Positions 10,464 to 19,913 of a stretch of 64,000 bases of DNA are shown here, one piece after another. The stretch is taken from positions 1,998,501 through 2,062,500 of the forward strand of contig NC_011060.1 in assembly GCF_000020645.1 (NCBI RefSeq), in the 5' to 3' direction. The notes below the pieces were generated by a model that made no database searches, was not told the DNA's origin, and saw nothing but the letters and a program-made list of their open reading frames with translations. Each line of letters opens with the position of its first letter. The first letter of the stretch is position 1. Source of the stretch: Pelodictyon phaeoclathratiforme BU-1 (GTDB taxonomy: Bacteria > Bacteroidota > Chlorobiia > Chlorobiales > Chlorobiaceae). The position numbers were made by a program, and so were the translations under genes.

Positions 10464-10778
10464 TTACTGGCCTACACTGATTTTGCAGTGTGGCAGCTCA
10501 ACCTGAAATTTTACTTTTGCCTGCAAGGCATTGAAAACGCGCATCAGGGTGTCAATGGTAACATTGCTCGCATTACTTTCAATCCTTGATATCTGTGACT
10601 TTTGAACACCAATAAGTTTGCCCAATGCTTCCTGGGTTAAATTGCGTTCCTGGCGAGTCTGCTTGATGGCTTGCCCAATCAAGTCCATTTGTAATTCATA
10701 CTCAAACCTCTCCCGCTCCGGGGTACCATGTTTGCCAATAAGTTTATCCTGAACTTCGTCTAATGTGTAGGTTTTCAT
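10464..10778 (-). CDS. HigA-like XRE-family antitoxin
   Basis: 104 aa with a helix-turn-helix of the Cro/C1 type at about 38-92 (IKQTRQERNLTQEALGKLIGVQKSQISRIE). It would neutralise the upstream toxin and repress the pair's promoter. Its ATG overlaps the toxin stop codon by 4 bp, so the two are co-translated in the order toxin-antitoxin usual for HigBA systems. Confidence 0.88.
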   Translation of the reverse strand: MKTYTLDEVQDKLIGKHGTPERERFEYELQMDLIGQAIKQTRQERNLTQEALGKLIGVQKSQISRIESNASNVTIDTLMRVFNALQAKVKFQVELPHCKISVGQ

Positions 10779-11128
10779 CTCCTTTCACTGTTTTCTTTGT
10801 CTTCAAAATATTTTACCCGTAGTTGTGTCGCCTTTTGAATTTCATTATCAGGCACTTTACTGCGTTTTTTCACAAATCCATGCGTAGAGATAACCAGAGT
10901 GTTTTCGGAATTTGTCTTGTCCCAAAACGCAAGTAAACGGTAGTGTATTCCTTGAAAAAGCGTTCTGAATTCCCAAATTTCGTCGTTGAGCTTTTTGAAA
11001 AGTTCAGGATCGTGTTGTGTCTGAGCTTTACGTATGTTGAAAAGGATTTTTTCGTAGTGCTTCTTATCAAGGCAGCCGAGAAAATCAAAGGCCTGATCTA
11101 AAAATTTGATGTCAAAAAGTTTGTCCAT
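10775..11128 (-). CDS. HigB/RelE-like toxin (phage-derived Gp49-like family)
   Basis: 117-residue predicted mRNA interferase of the Gp49/HigB group. The core reads DEIWEFRTLFQGIHYRLLAFWD and LVISTHGFVKKRSKVPDNEI, the usual pattern of beta strands followed by GFxKKxxKxPxxEI. I start it at ATG 11128 because an AAAGGAG ribosome-binding site lies just upstream; an earlier Met at 11200 has none. The frame is intact, unlike the related toxin at 23.2 kb. Confidence 0.85.
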   Translation of the reverse strand: MDKLFDIKFLDQAFDFLGCLDKKHYEKILFNIRKAQTQHDPELFKKLNDEIWEFRTLFQGIHYRLLAFWDKTNSENTLVISTHGFVKKRSKVPDNEIQKATQLRVKYFEDKENSERR

Positions 11129-11243
11129 TTCTCCTTTTCTTTTCAAGTCAAAGATAGACAAGGTTTCGTTAAATAGTAACTTTTTTTGCAGACAGATCAT
11201 CTATCAGCTTTTTTATATGACCTATAACCATTTAACGATTGCC

Positions 11244-12086
11244 TCAACATGATCCCTGTGGACGCTCTTTTCGTTCCGCAGCAAGAACGTGCTGACCAAA
11301 CGTATGGACGAGGCCGGGAGCGAGGCGATAAATCAGGGCTGTAAGACGGGCTCGGGCTGGAACAAGAATAAGGGCCTGATTGCGCTCCACACCGCGCAGG
11401 GCAGCATGAGCCAGCTTGTCAGGCGGAAAGGGTGTGCCAGCCAGCCTTTCGAGATAGCGCCGAACGTTTGGTCGCCAGGGAACCTCGTGCAGATCAGGCG
11501 GCATCCCCGCATCAAGAAGAGGAGTATCAACGGCGGCAGGGCAAAGGGCACTGACTCGAACACCGTAGCGGGCAGCCTCGAAACGAAGACTGGTTGTGAG
11601 CCCGACGACGGCGTGTTTTGTCATGGCATAAGATGAAAGCAACGGTGAAGGAGCAAGGCCAGCAAGAGATGCCGTGTTCACGATATGACCTCCACCCTGC
11701 CGGATCATCAACGGGTATGCAGCAACAATACCGTTGACGACACTGCGGATGTTGACGTCAATGATACGATCAACATGTTCTGTATCAAATTCATGGAACT
11801 CGCCAGACATGATGATCCCGGCATTGTTAAAGAGAAAATCAATGCTGCCAAATTCTCTTGCTGTGCTCTCAACAACATCACGCACTGCAGAAGCATCGCG
11901 CACATCAACTACCACCGGATGCGCATTCGAGCCAAGTACCCGTGCAGCCTGCCTGATGCCGTCGGCGTCAATATCGGCAACCCGGACTTGAACACCACGG
12001 ACAATCAGCGCCTTCGCGAGGGCAAAACCAATGCCGGAAGCTGCTCCGGTTACGACAGCGCTTTTACCCTCCCAATATTTCTTCAT
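11244..12086 (-). CDS. Short-chain dehydrogenase/reductase (SDR)
   Basis: NAD(P)-dependent oxidoreductase of classical SDR type, 280 aa. It has the Rossmann glycine motif TGAASGIG (about 14-21), Asp after beta-2 (VADIDADG, suggesting NAD preference), NNAG (about 90), catalytic Ser in NTASLAG and the YxxxK pair in SSYAMTKHA. Substrate cannot be told. The C-terminal tail is longer than in minimal SDRs and basic. It stands alone, with no pathway genes beside it. Confidence 0.9.
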   Translation of the reverse strand: MKKYWEGKSAVVTGAASGIGFALAKALIVRGVQVRVADIDADGIRQAARVLGSNAHPVVVDVRDASAVRDVVESTAREFGSIDFLFNNAGIIMSGEFHEFDTEHVDRIIDVNIRSVVNGIVAAYPLMIRQGGGHIVNTASLAGLAPSPLLSSYAMTKHAVVGLTTSLRFEAARYGVRVSALCPAAVDTPLLDAGMPPDLHEVPWRPNVRRYLERLAGTPFPPDKLAHAALRGVERNQALILVPARARLTALIYRLAPGLVHTFGQHVLAAERKERPQGSC

Positions 12087-12564
12087 GAGTTGATCATTCT
12101 GATGATACCCCGGTACCCATCCCCGGAGAGAAGCTTATAACAGTAAATATTAGGTATGTTAGTACAGATTTCCATAACTTGCAAACAGGACAGAAAAGCA
12201 GAGAGCTGCCCGGCTTCCATCCCCCCCTGTTGCCCTATGCAATCGCCTGTCACGTCTCTTGCAAGAAAACTGAACTGCACCTACAAGCCGGATCGTATGG
12301 TCGCCCCAGCCCCATAACTCAAAAGCCTCACCCTCTGGAGAAGAAGAGTCTGGTTAACGATATCATCTGCTTCTGCAACCAAAAATGCATGAGCAGGATA
12401 TTTTTCTAAATCAACCACAAAATAGCACAAAAATGTATTAATTTTTATTATATTTGTTGCGATTGGCCTAATATATTCAGGAAATATGCAGTTAAAGGCT
12501 AAATAAAAAATATCGAATTATGATCTCGATACCATGTTTTGTTCACTGAAGAAACCTCCAGGAT
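12087..12564. other. Intergenic region upstream of nifV
   Basis: A 478-base stretch. I looked for a TGGC-N7-TTGC sigma54 promoter, for TGT-N10-ACA, and for the CCTACA-N4-TGTAG motif seen at nifH, and found none. The 3' 140 bases are very A/T-rich and probably contain the nifV-nifA promoter. No ORF is convincing. Confidence 0.4.
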
Positions 12565-13725
12565 ATGCGTATAGACAGCAGAACATCTTCTCATTCCATG
12601 ATCAGGCCCTGGATTATCGACACAACACTTAGAGATGGCGAACAGGCTCCCGGTGTTGTCTTCAGCAATACGGAAAAAATTGACATTGCCTCTCTGCTTG
12701 CTGATGCGGGAGTCAATGAACTTGAAGTCGGATACCCAGCCATCAGTCATGATGAACGCAAGAGCATACAGAAAATCGTTACACTGAACCTGCCGGTACG
12801 CCTGACCAGTTGGGCTCGGGCAAAATGGCAGGATATTGAGGATGCCTGTACCTGCGGGACCGAAGCGGTTCACATCAGCTTTCCTGTTTCGGCGATGTAT
12901 CTGGAGCTTATGGGAAGGGATTATGTATGGGTACAGCAACAGTTGCAGGAACTTGTTCCACGGGCAAAAAAATATTTTAGTTATGTGAGCGTTGGGGCAC
13001 AGGATGCCACAAGGGCAGATGCTGAACTGCTCGAAAGCTTTGTGCTTGATGCTGAAGCATGTGGCGCGGACAGGGTAAGAGTTGCCGATACGGTCGGTAT
13101 CGCAACACCAACATCCCTGATCGGGCTGATACACCGCCTGAAATCAGTAAGCCATGCGGCGCTTGAATTTCATGCCCATAATGATCTCGGTATGGCAACA
13201 GCCAATGCTTATACTGCCCTTGAAGCGGGATGCCAGGCGGTCAGTGTTTCCGTTACCGGACTTGGTGAGCGAGCGGGGAATGCTGCGCTCGAAGAGCTTG
13301 CCATAGCCCTGAAGCTCTCAGGAAAATATGAAACAAGCATTGATACCAGAAAGCTCTCATCGCTCTGCACAGCAGTAAGCAAAGCATCCGGAAGAGAGAT
13401 CGTAGATCAAAAACCCGTTGTAGGCAAATCGGCATTCCAGCATGAATCAGGTATTCACTGTGCAGCGTTGCTGAAACATCCGCTCTCCTACCAACCATTT
13501 CTTCCAGATCAGGTTGGCCGTAACGGGCATGAGATAGTGATCGGAAAACATTCGGGAAGCGCGTCGCTGCAGCACTATTTTTCAGGCAAGGGCATCACCA
13601 TGACAAGAGGCGAAGCAAACCATCTGCTTGCTCTTGTTCGTACAACCGCCACTGAAAAAAAACGGGCATTGCAGCCCGATGAGCTTGAACACATCTACAA
13701 CACACTCTTGGTGAAACACGGATAA
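12565..13725 (+). CDS. nifV: Homocitrate synthase
   Basis: Condenses acetyl-CoA and 2-oxoglutarate to homocitrate, the organic ligand of FeMo-co. It is 386 aa with the LeuA/NifV TIM-barrel signatures IDTTLRDGEQAPGVVFS near the N-terminus and FHAHNDLGMATANAYTALEAG at about 200-220, and the second family motif SGIHCAALLKHP. Its immediate coupling to a nifA-type activator (16 bp) supports NifV over isopropylmalate or citramalate synthase. ATG 12565 follows an AGGA site; a second Met at residue 12 has none. It is about 25 kb from the structural nif genes. Confidence 0.92.
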   Translation: MRIDSRTSSHSMIRPWIIDTTLRDGEQAPGVVFSNTEKIDIASLLADAGVNELEVGYPAISHDERKSIQKIVTLNLPVRLTSWARAKWQDIEDACTCGTEAVHISFPVSAMYLELMGRDYVWVQQQLQELVPRAKKYFSYVSVGAQDATRADAELLESFVLDAEACGADRVRVADTVGIATPTSLIGLIHRLKSVSHAALEFHAHNDLGMATANAYTALEAGCQAVSVSVTGLGERAGNAALEELAIALKLSGKYETSIDTRKLSSLCTAVSKASGREIVDQKPVVGKSAFQHESGIHCAALLKHPLSYQPFLPDQVGRNGHEIVIGKHSGSASLQHYFSGKGITMTRGEANHLLALVRTTATEKKRALQPDELEHIYNTLLVKHG

Positions 13726-13741
13726 TCATATTGCAAGCATC

Positions 13742-15373
13742 ATGCTCATCGCACAGGAACAGGATCATAGCATCATCAGCCTGCTTGCTGAAGTCAGCAG
13801 GACCATAACCCATGAAAATGATATCAATAAGGTATTGCGGCTTGTTCTTTTCATCATGTCTGAAAACATGAACATGCTCAGGGGCATGATCACCATTCTT
13901 AACCGCGACAGCGGTGAAATTGTCATTAACGAATCATTTGGGCTTACGGAAAAAGAGAAGGAGAGAGGACGTTACCAGATCGGCGAAGGAGTTATCGGCC
14001 ATGTCGTTAAAACCGGCAAAGCGGTCATTGTTCCCTCTATTGACAACGAACCGCTCTTTCTCGACCGAACCCGATCTCGAAGCAAGGTAAAAAAAGAGAG
14101 TCTCTGTTTTATCTGCATTCCCATCAAGGCGGGCACGGAAATCATCGGTACCCTGAGTGCAGACCGTCAACTGGAACCCGGAGCGGCAGACAAGCCCTCA
14201 AAAACAGGCAAAGGGGGAGAACAGCGCACCGATATGCTTCAGCACTATGTCGACCAGCTCTCCATTATCGCATCCATGATTTCACAAGCTGTTCGTATAA
14301 AACAACTTGCACATGAAGAGAGCGAAAAAAAATCTCTGCAAACAACCATCCTGGAAAAACCTTCAAGACAGCTCTATCAAGAAGAAAAGGGAGATGATGA
14401 GAAAATTTCAGAGGCCGAACGCCCGGCAAATATTATCGGCAACACAAAACCGATGATCTCGCTCTACAAAATGATCGACAAGATCGCAAAAACCAACGCA
14501 ACCACCCTTGTGCTCGGAGAGAGCGGCGTTGGAAAAGAGCTGGTGGCAGGTGCCATTCACTTTAAAAGCCATCGAAACGAGAACCCATTCATCAAGTTCA
14601 ACTGTGCAGCATTGCCTGAAAGCATTGTTGAAAGCGAACTCTTCGGACATGAAAAAGGGGCTTTCACGGGAGCCTCGGCTACCCGACAGGGGAGATTTGA
14701 ACTTGCCCATACCGGCACCATCTTTCTTGATGAAGTGGGCGAACTCAGTCTTGCAGTGCAGGCAAAACTGCTCAGAATCATACAGGAAAAAGAGTTTGAG
14801 CGGGTAGGAGGATCAAAAACCATCAAGGTTGATGTACGGGTCATTGCCGCAACAAACCGCAATCTTGAAGAGTTGATACGAGGCGGACTTTTCCGCGAAG
14901 ATCTCTATTACCGGCTCAACATTTTTCCCATAACCGTTCCCCCGCTGCGCGAACGCAAAACCGACATCTTGCTGCTGGCCGACTATTTTGTCGAAAAATT
15001 CAATGCCGCTAACCATAAAGGAATCAGGCGAATTTCGACAACATCGATCGACATGCTGATGCGCTATCACTGGCCAGGTAACGTCAGGGAACTGCAGAAC
15101 TGTATGGAACGGGCGGTCATCCTGAGCGAAGATAACGTCATTCACGGCTATCATCTGCCGCCGACACTCCAGACTGCCGAATCGAGCGGAACGCCCTATA
15201 CCGGATCGCTGCAGCAGAAACTTGATGCAATAGAAAAAGAGATGATCATGGAGGCACTCAAACGCACACAGGGAAACATGTCTCGTGCGGCCGTGCAACT
15301 TGGCCTTTCAGACCGAATCATGGGGCTTCGCATAAAAAAATTCGATATCGACTACCGCAAATTTCGTCCCTGA
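13742..15373 (+). CDS. nifA: NifA-type sigma54-dependent transcriptional activator
   Basis: 543 aa: an N-terminal GAF domain (about 20-190), the AAA+ sigma54-interaction domain (about 225-455) with Walker A GESGVGKE, the GAFTGA loop contacting sigma54 and WPGNVRELQNCMERA, and a C-terminal Fis-type helix-turn-helix (about 500-540). It should activate the sigma54 promoter of nifH. The linker after the AAA+ domain lacks the Cys-x4-Cys pair of oxygen-sensitive rhizobial NifA, so redox sensing of that kind is unlikely. It follows nifV by 16 bp, so the two form an operon. Its DNA-binding specificity is open, because no canonical TGT-N10-ACA site precedes nifH here. Confidence 0.9.
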   Translation: MLIAQEQDHSIISLLAEVSRTITHENDINKVLRLVLFIMSENMNMLRGMITILNRDSGEIVINESFGLTEKEKERGRYQIGEGVIGHVVKTGKAVIVPSIDNEPLFLDRTRSRSKVKKESLCFICIPIKAGTEIIGTLSADRQLEPGAADKPSKTGKGGEQRTDMLQHYVDQLSIIASMISQAVRIKQLAHEESEKKSLQTTILEKPSRQLYQEEKGDDEKISEAERPANIIGNTKPMISLYKMIDKIAKTNATTLVLGESGVGKELVAGAIHFKSHRNENPFIKFNCAALPESIVESELFGHEKGAFTGASATRQGRFELAHTGTIFLDEVGELSLAVQAKLLRIIQEKEFERVGGSKTIKVDVRVIAATNRNLEELIRGGLFREDLYYRLNIFPITVPPLRERKTDILLLADYFVEKFNAANHKGIRRISTTSIDMLMRYHWPGNVRELQNCMERAVILSEDNVIHGYHLPPTLQTAESSGTPYTGSLQQKLDAIEKEMIMEALKRTQGNMSRAAVQLGLSDRIMGLRIKKFDIDYRKFRP

Positions 15374-15401
15374 CCCAAAACAGGAGGGCGGGGAGCAAAC
15401 G

Positions 15402-16430
15402 TCAGTTGGTATAAAGGCCTCTATACTTTCGAAGGTTTTCAAGAATCTCGCCCGCACCCTTTGCCACAACCGTCTGGGGGTCCTCACTGATATGCACAGG
15501 AACGTTGGTCTCCTCCTGGATTTTTTTGTCAATACCCTTTATCAGCGCTCCTCCACCGACAAGAAACAAACCATGATCAAAAATATCCACCGACAGTTCC
15601 GGCTTGATCACCAATGCCTCAAGACATTTTTTAATCGACGAGATGATCTGGCCAATCGGAATGGCAATAACATTCCTGATAGAACCAGAACCGATCATCC
15701 GTACTTCGGGAAGCCCGGACTCAACATTGATACCCCTGATTTCCATGCTGGTCTCCTTTTCCTCCTTGTATGCCGAGGCAAGGGTTATTTTGATCCTTTC
15801 GGCTGTTGACTCACCAACCGCTATATTGTACTCCTGGCGAAGATGACGAATAATCAATTCAGTAATATCTGCGCCAGCCACCTTCAGGCATTCACCGGAA
15901 GCGATACCGCTCAGTGAAATAACAGCGATTTCCGATGTTCCACCCCCGATATCAACCACCATATTGCCTATTGCCTCCCTGACCTCAAGCCCGATACCAA
16001 TAGCCGCCGCCATGGGATTGGTAACCATATAAAATTTTTTTGCACCAACATGCTGGGCAAAATCGCGTACCGCCCTCTTTTCCACTGGCGTGATACCCGA
16101 AGGAATACTGATAACCAAATGGCGAATACCCAGGGAAAAGCGCATTTTCGTTTTATTGATCAGCCCTTTGATCAACTCCTGCATAGCCTGATAGTCACCA
16201 ATGGCACCATTAAAAAGCGGTCGGACCGTAACAATACCGGGATGCAGTTTATCATGCATAACAAGCGCTTCCTGCCCGATGGCCAGTACCTGACCGGTAT
16301 TACAATCACGGGCAACAATTGAGGGCTCATTCAACACAATACCAAGCCCCCGGACATAAATCAACGTGTTCGTTGTTCCAAAATCAATAGCAATATCCCT
16401 GTACAAACTGCTGAAAAACGACATAGCCAA
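15402..16430 (-). CDS. mreB: Rod-shape determining protein MreB
   Basis: Bacterial actin homologue that organises cell-wall synthesis on the inner membrane. It is 342 aa with the phosphate-1 motif IDFGTTNTLIYVRGLGIVLN, phosphate-2 NMVVDIGGGTSEIAVISL and the adenosine motif LVGGGALIKGID. Convergent with nifA, 28 bp apart. No mreC/mreD follows, so this may be a stand-alone paralogue. Confidence 0.94.
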   Translation of the reverse strand: MAMSFFSSLYRDIAIDFGTTNTLIYVRGLGIVLNEPSIVARDCNTGQVLAIGQEALVMHDKLHPGIVTVRPLFNGAIGDYQAMQELIKGLINKTKMRFSLGIRHLVISIPSGITPVEKRAVRDFAQHVGAKKFYMVTNPMAAAIGIGLEVREAIGNMVVDIGGGTSEIAVISLSGIASGECLKVAGADITELIIRHLRQEYNIAVGESTAERIKITLASAYKEEKETSMEIRGINVESGLPEVRMIGSGSIRNVIAIPIGQIISSIKKCLEALVIKPELSVDIFDHGLFLVGGGALIKGIDKKIQEETNVPVHISEDPQTVVAKGAGEILENLRKYRGLYTN

Positions 16431-16570
16431 ACATCTTGCTTGTTGTTTACAAAAACGATAACACTACCAATAACCAAACTGCTCTTCCAACCTATTTCGG
16501 CATATCAGCAATATACTTAGTGCCAGAAAGAAAACCCCTGTTTTTTGAAAATTTGACAACCTCCCGCCGG

Positions 16571-16589
16571 ATTAAAAACCATTTTTAAT
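16571..16589. repeat. A/T-rich palindrome between mreB and the ISNCY element
   Basis: The arms ATTAAAAA and TTTTTAAT are separated by CCA. This could be a weak factor-independent terminator or part of the mreB control region. It lies within about 290 bases that hold no gene. Confidence 0.35.
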
Positions 16590-16722
16590 GATCAACAAAA
16601 GGCGTTTTTGTGCTGATCGTGACACGCCATGGGTAAACTACCGAATTTTGCTCCAGGAAGCGTCATAACGAACGGATCTCTCCCTGCGAATTGGTAAAAA
16701 ACTCTTTTTTTGGGGAGAGAAC

Positions 16723-17709
16723 TCAGGCAGCTTTTTTGTAGGGCCCTCGATGTCGCTTCGCATCCTGCTTGTACAAGAGTGCTCCATAACGATGAATGTT
16801 GCGAGCCAGCACTGCAAGGGCAACATAGCGATTGAATCCTTTGATGCCATCATCAGGGCATATATCCAAGCCGTGAACCTCAAGTGCGTTGATTGCTGAT
16901 TCAACTGCCGAATGCTGCCGTCGCAGTCTCCTGAATTCCGGCTCGGATTCATGAGCTTTGTCGATTTTTGAGAGCTTGCCTTTTTTCGGCATAACAACTT
17001 TTTCAAGAAGCGCTTTCAGGTCGCGTTGGTTATCCGGGCTATGAAAGCCTTTGTCGTAGCTGATCGATCGCAAGTTTGGAAAACGTTGCTTGGTCTCTTC
17101 GATAATGGACACTGCGATGTCGCTATCGACAACTTTTTCCATGACCTGATGATGCAGGATAAAACGATACTGATCTTCGATAATACAGACCCGTAATCCC
17201 AACTCAACCGGCACTCCCGCCTTGCCTTTACTGATCCACTCGGTGTGTGGCTGAAAAATTGAAAAGACTTTCTCCGCATGCGGAATAACCTCGTCATTTA
17301 TCCGACGACGAATTTGCCCCATTTGTACCTCAGCATGAGCAATATAGCCGTTAAGCTGGCTGAGCCGCAACGGATTTAAGCCACCCAGTTCTGCGCCGGT
17401 ACGCACTGCCCGTTGTAACTGATAATCGACTGCCGCAAGGTAATCGAGGAGTGCTTGCTTTATTTGTTGATCTTTGAGAGCTTTCTTTTCCGGCTTTTTT
17501 GATGTCGAGTGCTTGAGCTGTTGCACAATACGACGCATTCTTTTGATATGCCGGATGTTATGATCGTATTGGCGCCATTGACTTAATCCTTCATCAAAAG
17601 ACCATTTCGCACAGACCTCAATGGCTTTGCGAATGGCATCGAACAACTGGCTTGTATCAGCAGGAAAGTGAACGTTGGTTTCCACCACAAACGAATCACC
17701 TCGGGCCAT
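16723..17709 (-). CDS. ISNCY-type transposase, catalytic C-terminal part
   Basis: 328 aa starting MARGDSFVVETNVHFPADTS, which corresponds to the middle of single-ORF ISNCY transposases (DSFVVETDVHYPTD in typical members). The C-terminal part SISYDKGFHSPDNQ and RRQHSAVESAINALEVHGLD is the catalytic region with the acidic residues. The ATG overlaps the upstream stop as TAATG. See the upstream half for a likely -1 frameshift site. Confidence 0.85.
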   Translation of the reverse strand: MARGDSFVVETNVHFPADTSQLFDAIRKAIEVCAKWSFDEGLSQWRQYDHNIRHIKRMRRIVQQLKHSTSKKPEKKALKDQQIKQALLDYLAAVDYQLQRAVRTGAELGGLNPLRLSQLNGYIAHAEVQMGQIRRRINDEVIPHAEKVFSIFQPHTEWISKGKAGVPVELGLRVCIIEDQYRFILHHQVMEKVVDSDIAVSIIEETKQRFPNLRSISYDKGFHSPDNQRDLKALLEKVVMPKKGKLSKIDKAHESEPEFRRLRRQHSAVESAINALEVHGLDICPDDGIKGFNRYVALAVLARNIHRYGALLYKQDAKRHRGPYKKAA

Positions 17710-18215
17710 TAAAGGGAAATTTTCTTCCTCTTTTTTTTTACTAACGTATGACCTGCACGGACAATTTCCTGGTTGATTCGATCAAGCAATTCGGGGGTAA
17801 ACAGTCGGACATTATCTTTGATGGTCTGGAGTTCATAAGATGTTTTATCAGTCCAATCGTTGTGACCAAGCATCTGGCGAAGCGTATCGTGGTGATTGAC
17901 CAATTCATGAAGCCGATCGTAATCAGCGTTGATTCCCAGTCGAACGACACCCAGTACCAAAATTGCCCATTGCTCCATACCGGGACGCCCTGTGTTTGGG
18001 TCAGCTTTTCCTTCTCCTTTTTTCCGTTCAGGACGAACCTCTTCGAGGATGGCAAAAACACGCTTGCGCAACTCCTCGTCGGTGTAGATGCCCTGAAGGC
18101 CCCTCAAGATTTTTGGGATATCATCTCGTGATTTCGGATCGAAAACAATGGCAGAAATATCGGTACGACCGAACATCATTTGGTGGTTGATGACGCTACG
18201 CATAGTGGATTTCAA
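17709..18215 (-). CDS. ISNCY-type transposase, N-terminal part
   Basis: 168 aa; the core FDPKSRDDIPKILRGLQGIY and GRPGMEQWAILVLGVVRLG match the N-terminal region of ISNCY transposases. It ends after VKKKRKK. The DNA there carries an A8-G run (A-AAA-AAG type). A -1 slip on it avoids the TAA stop and reads straight into the catalytic part, so the full transposase is probably made by programmed frameshifting. A plain frameshift mutation is the alternative. Confidence 0.8.
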   Translation of the reverse strand: MKSTMRSVINHQMMFGRTDISAIVFDPKSRDDIPKILRGLQGIYTDEELRKRVFAILEEVRPERKKGEGKADPNTGRPGMEQWAILVLGVVRLGINADYDRLHELVNHHDTLRQMLGHNDWTDKTSYELQTIKDNVRLFTPELLDRINQEIVRAGHTLVKKKRKKISL

Positions 18216-18396
18216 AAAACGAAGTTTGGAGTCTGTTTCTCTTTGAGGGCACCCTGCAACACCTTTTCTCTATCAAAAATGCTTCTAATGGGGTATTATT
18301 ACGCTTTAGCTCAGGGCTCCGTCAAATATCTTTGACCATGAAATAACAATATAAACTATTATTTTATAATATCATAACAGTTTTTCCGTTCATCCA

Positions 18397-19338
18397 CTAC
18401 TTACCGATAGCATCAATCTCCTCTCCGCTGAGCCTGAACTCCCCTGCTCCGATAGTCCCCTCAACCTGGGCAGCATTGCGCCCGCCAACGATTGCGCCAG
18501 TTACCGCCGGGTTACGCAAAGTCCAGGAAATAGCAACCTCCCCGGCAGAGCATCCATGTGGCGCACCAATCCGCTTGAGCAACTCAACAAGTTCAAGATT
18601 GGCAGAAAGCCTCGGCTCCTGAAACTCCTTGTTCTGACGACGCCAGTCATCTGCAGAAAAATTGGCTGCCCGTTCACGACTCATAGCGCCTGTCAACATG
18701 CCCGAAAGCATCGGAGAATAGACAATCACACCGATATTCTGCTCCAGACAAAACGGCAGAATCTCCTTTTCAACTGCAGGCCGCAACATCGAATAGGGCG
18801 GCTGCAGAGAGGCAACAGGTGCAATCGGGATAACCCGGCGCAGTTGCTCAACAGTGAAATTCGAAACCCCGATATGACGAACCAACCCCTCCTCCTTCAG
18901 ACGAGCCATCTCCTGCCAGCCCTCTTCAAGATCACCTTCAGGGTTCGGCCAGTGAATCTGGTAAAGATCAAGAGCATCAACCTGCAGCCGTTTCAGACTC
19001 GCCTCACACTCGCGCCGTATCGAATCAGCCTTGAGACTATTGCCAACCTGACGCTCAGCATTCCAGACCAATGAGCACTTGGTAAAAATATAGGGCTTCT
19101 GCTTCATACCAGCCAGAGCCTTCGCTACCAGCTCCTCCGAATGGCCAAGCCCATAAACCGCCGCCGTATCAATCCAGTTGATACCAAGCTCAACCGCACG
19201 CTCAATGGCCGTTATCGCATCGCCATCATCCTGTGCACCCCATCCATAGGCCCAATCAGCACCCCCGATTGCCCAACTGCCAAAACCGATCGGGGTGATC
19301 TGCATATCCGTATTGCCTAACTGTTTTTTCTGCATCAT
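18397..19338 (-). CDS. Aldo/keto reductase
   Basis: NADPH-dependent carbonyl reductase of AKR type, about 313 aa. The tetrad is visible: Asp and Tyr in WIDTAAVYGLGHSEE, Lys in PYIFTKCS, His in LYQIHWPNP. I prefer the MMQKKQLGNTDM start at 19338 over an upstream Met (19410), which adds a poorly conserved tail overlapping the hsdR relic. Substrate unknown. Confidence 0.9.
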   Translation of the reverse strand: MMQKKQLGNTDMQITPIGFGSWAIGGADWAYGWGAQDDGDAITAIERAVELGINWIDTAAVYGLGHSEELVAKALAGMKQKPYIFTKCSLVWNAERQVGNSLKADSIRRECEASLKRLQVDALDLYQIHWPNPEGDLEEGWQEMARLKEEGLVRHIGVSNFTVEQLRRVIPIAPVASLQPPYSMLRPAVEKEILPFCLEQNIGVIVYSPMLSGMLTGAMSRERAANFSADDWRRQNKEFQEPRLSANLELVELLKRIGAPHGCSAGEVAISWTLRNPAVTGAIVGGRNAAQVEGTIGAGEFRLSGEEIDAIGK

Positions 19339-19357
19339 CGTTTCAACTTGTTTAAAA

Positions 19358-19913
19358 TTATGCCGCCACTGTTTTTTCATAAAATGGTGACGGAATGGTC
19401 GGGTAAGCACGAGAGACGTGACGGAAAATCTCCTCTGACCTCTCCTTTACCTCCTCTTCTGTATAAAACTCCACCGACAAACCTGTAGCATCACTCCAAA
19501 GAAAATCCTCAATTGCCGTGCGAACCGCATCGCGAATCAAAGTCAAACACCCGCAACCGCTGCTTCAGGCGCTCCCCCTTTTCATACTGGAAGGTGACCA
19601 GCACCCCGTCGCGGAAGAGCGTGTACTTCTCCAGGTTCGTCGCCAGCAGCGTCTGCGTCGCCGTCGTTGTCACAATCTGGCGCAGCGCATCGTCATAAGC
19701 CGTATCAGGCAGCCCCGGATTCAGCTCAGTCAGCTTTGCCCGTAACATGCGCGTCAGCACCACCTCCCGGTCATCCTTGCGCCCCAGGATACTTTCAGGG
19801 CCAAAATCCTCCCGGTTACAGGCATAGACTGACTCCCAGCGCAATTGCTGCTCAAGATAGTCCGCCGTCGTCTGTTGAACAAGGGAGTCTTCGGTGTAGG
19901 GTGATGGGGTCAT
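19358..19913 (-). pseudogene. hsdR: Type I restriction endonuclease subunit R, large internal deletion
   Basis: The first about 125 residues (from MTPSPYTEDSLVQQTTADYL through LFRDGVLVTFQYEKGERLKQRLRVFDF) are an HsdR N-terminus. The last about 60 (IRDAVRTAIEDFLWSD through RAYPTIPSP) are an HsdR C-terminus, one frame away. The helicase motor and the rest of a roughly 1000-residue protein are gone. The two pieces meet near 19530. This is a deletion product, not a gene. Confidence 0.85.

Larger units (their letters stand above)
16723..18215 (-). mobile_element. ISNCY-type insertion sequence (transposase in two frames)
   Basis: Two overlapping minus-strand frames together encode one transposase of the ISNCY type (about 490 aa). 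The coordinates cover the coding part; I could not identify terminal inverted repeats or a target duplication with confidence, so the true ends lie somewhat outside. It sits between mreB and an aldo/keto reductase without breaking either. Confidence 0.8.
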
